From positions 1-47,011 of the forward strand of contig JAUNCR010000006.1 of the NCBI GenBank assembly GCA_030526505.1: 47,011 nt of DNA. Direction: 5' to 3'. Numbering within the stretch: position 1 is the first letter of the stretch; each line of letters opens with the position of its first letter. Source of the stretch: Spirochaetales bacterium (lineage in GTDB: Bacteria > Spirochaetota > Spirochaetia > Treponematales > Treponemataceae). Of the stretch, positions 47,005-47,011 are shown piece after piece. The notes beneath the pieces were generated by a model. It did not search any database. It was not told the origin of the DNA and saw nothing but the letters and a program-made list of their open reading frames with translations. Both the position numbers and the translations under genes were made by a program.

Positions 47005-47011
47005 TACTTCA

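Overview
The window looks like a chromosomal segment of a host-associated or anaerobic spirochaete, most likely a Treponema. This is judged from gene content and an AT-rich composition, not from any database search. Pointers are a 7TM-DISM receptor fused to a LuxR-type HTH, an HD-GYP protein, a Maf/DUF115 glycosyltransferase, WD40-like and LysM/M23 envelope proteins, and a single-chain GlyRS. No rRNA, tRNA or CRISPR array was seen.

Bases 1-18,600 are accessory in character. They hold the start of a metal-ATPase operon behind two DtxR-like dyads (1-707) and a divergent AraC regulator/MFS permease pair with tandem AraC-type sites (819-3031). A phosphate island follows (3117-8349): two Na/Pi symporters around a PhoB/PhoR pair, each promoter region carrying 11-bp-periodic TTTACA-like repeats. 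Next are an Mg2+ P-type ATPase gene that has lost its catalytic centre in frame, with a small membrane partner (8607-10874), a PRiA4_ORF3-like protein, and a DUF4143-type AAA ATPase behind a nested symmetrical operator. Bases 13624-14142 are a mosaic of gene fragments (PIN toxin, antitoxin tail, response-regulator tail). A Crp/Fnr regulator diverges from a two-cluster ferredoxin, with a dyad centred exactly where a class II activator would sit. A hipBA toxin-antitoxin pair has three operator copies. An N-terminally shortened dienelactone-hydrolase-like protein closes the region.

Bases 18,600-25,750 hold a csoR-copA copper operon whose copA ends in an in-frame CopZ domain with its own ribosome-binding site, a GH13 neopullulanase-type enzyme, and the dapA-asd operon (lysine/diaminopimelate for the wall).

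Bases 25,750-47,011 are mostly core genes: the 7TM receptor-LuxR regulator with two 22-bp-spaced dyads, then aroC and dacA. Convergent to them are a beta-propeller/degenerate NodB protein and a LysM-M23 endopeptidase. A lepB-PBP-Maf operon, HD-GYP, aldo/keto reductase and glyS follow, then an envelope pair (propeller plus degenerate M23), a histidine phosphatase, a YigZ/IMPACT protein and a membrane protein cut close to the window end. Cell-wall synthesis and remodelling is the common thread (DapA, Asd, DacA, PBP, M23, SPase).

Dispersed small repeats occur throughout: three REP-like dyads, a 141-bp multi-hairpin element, a C-rich 21-mer present twice, and a 99-bp inverted repeat. All functional statements rest on motifs read by eye.
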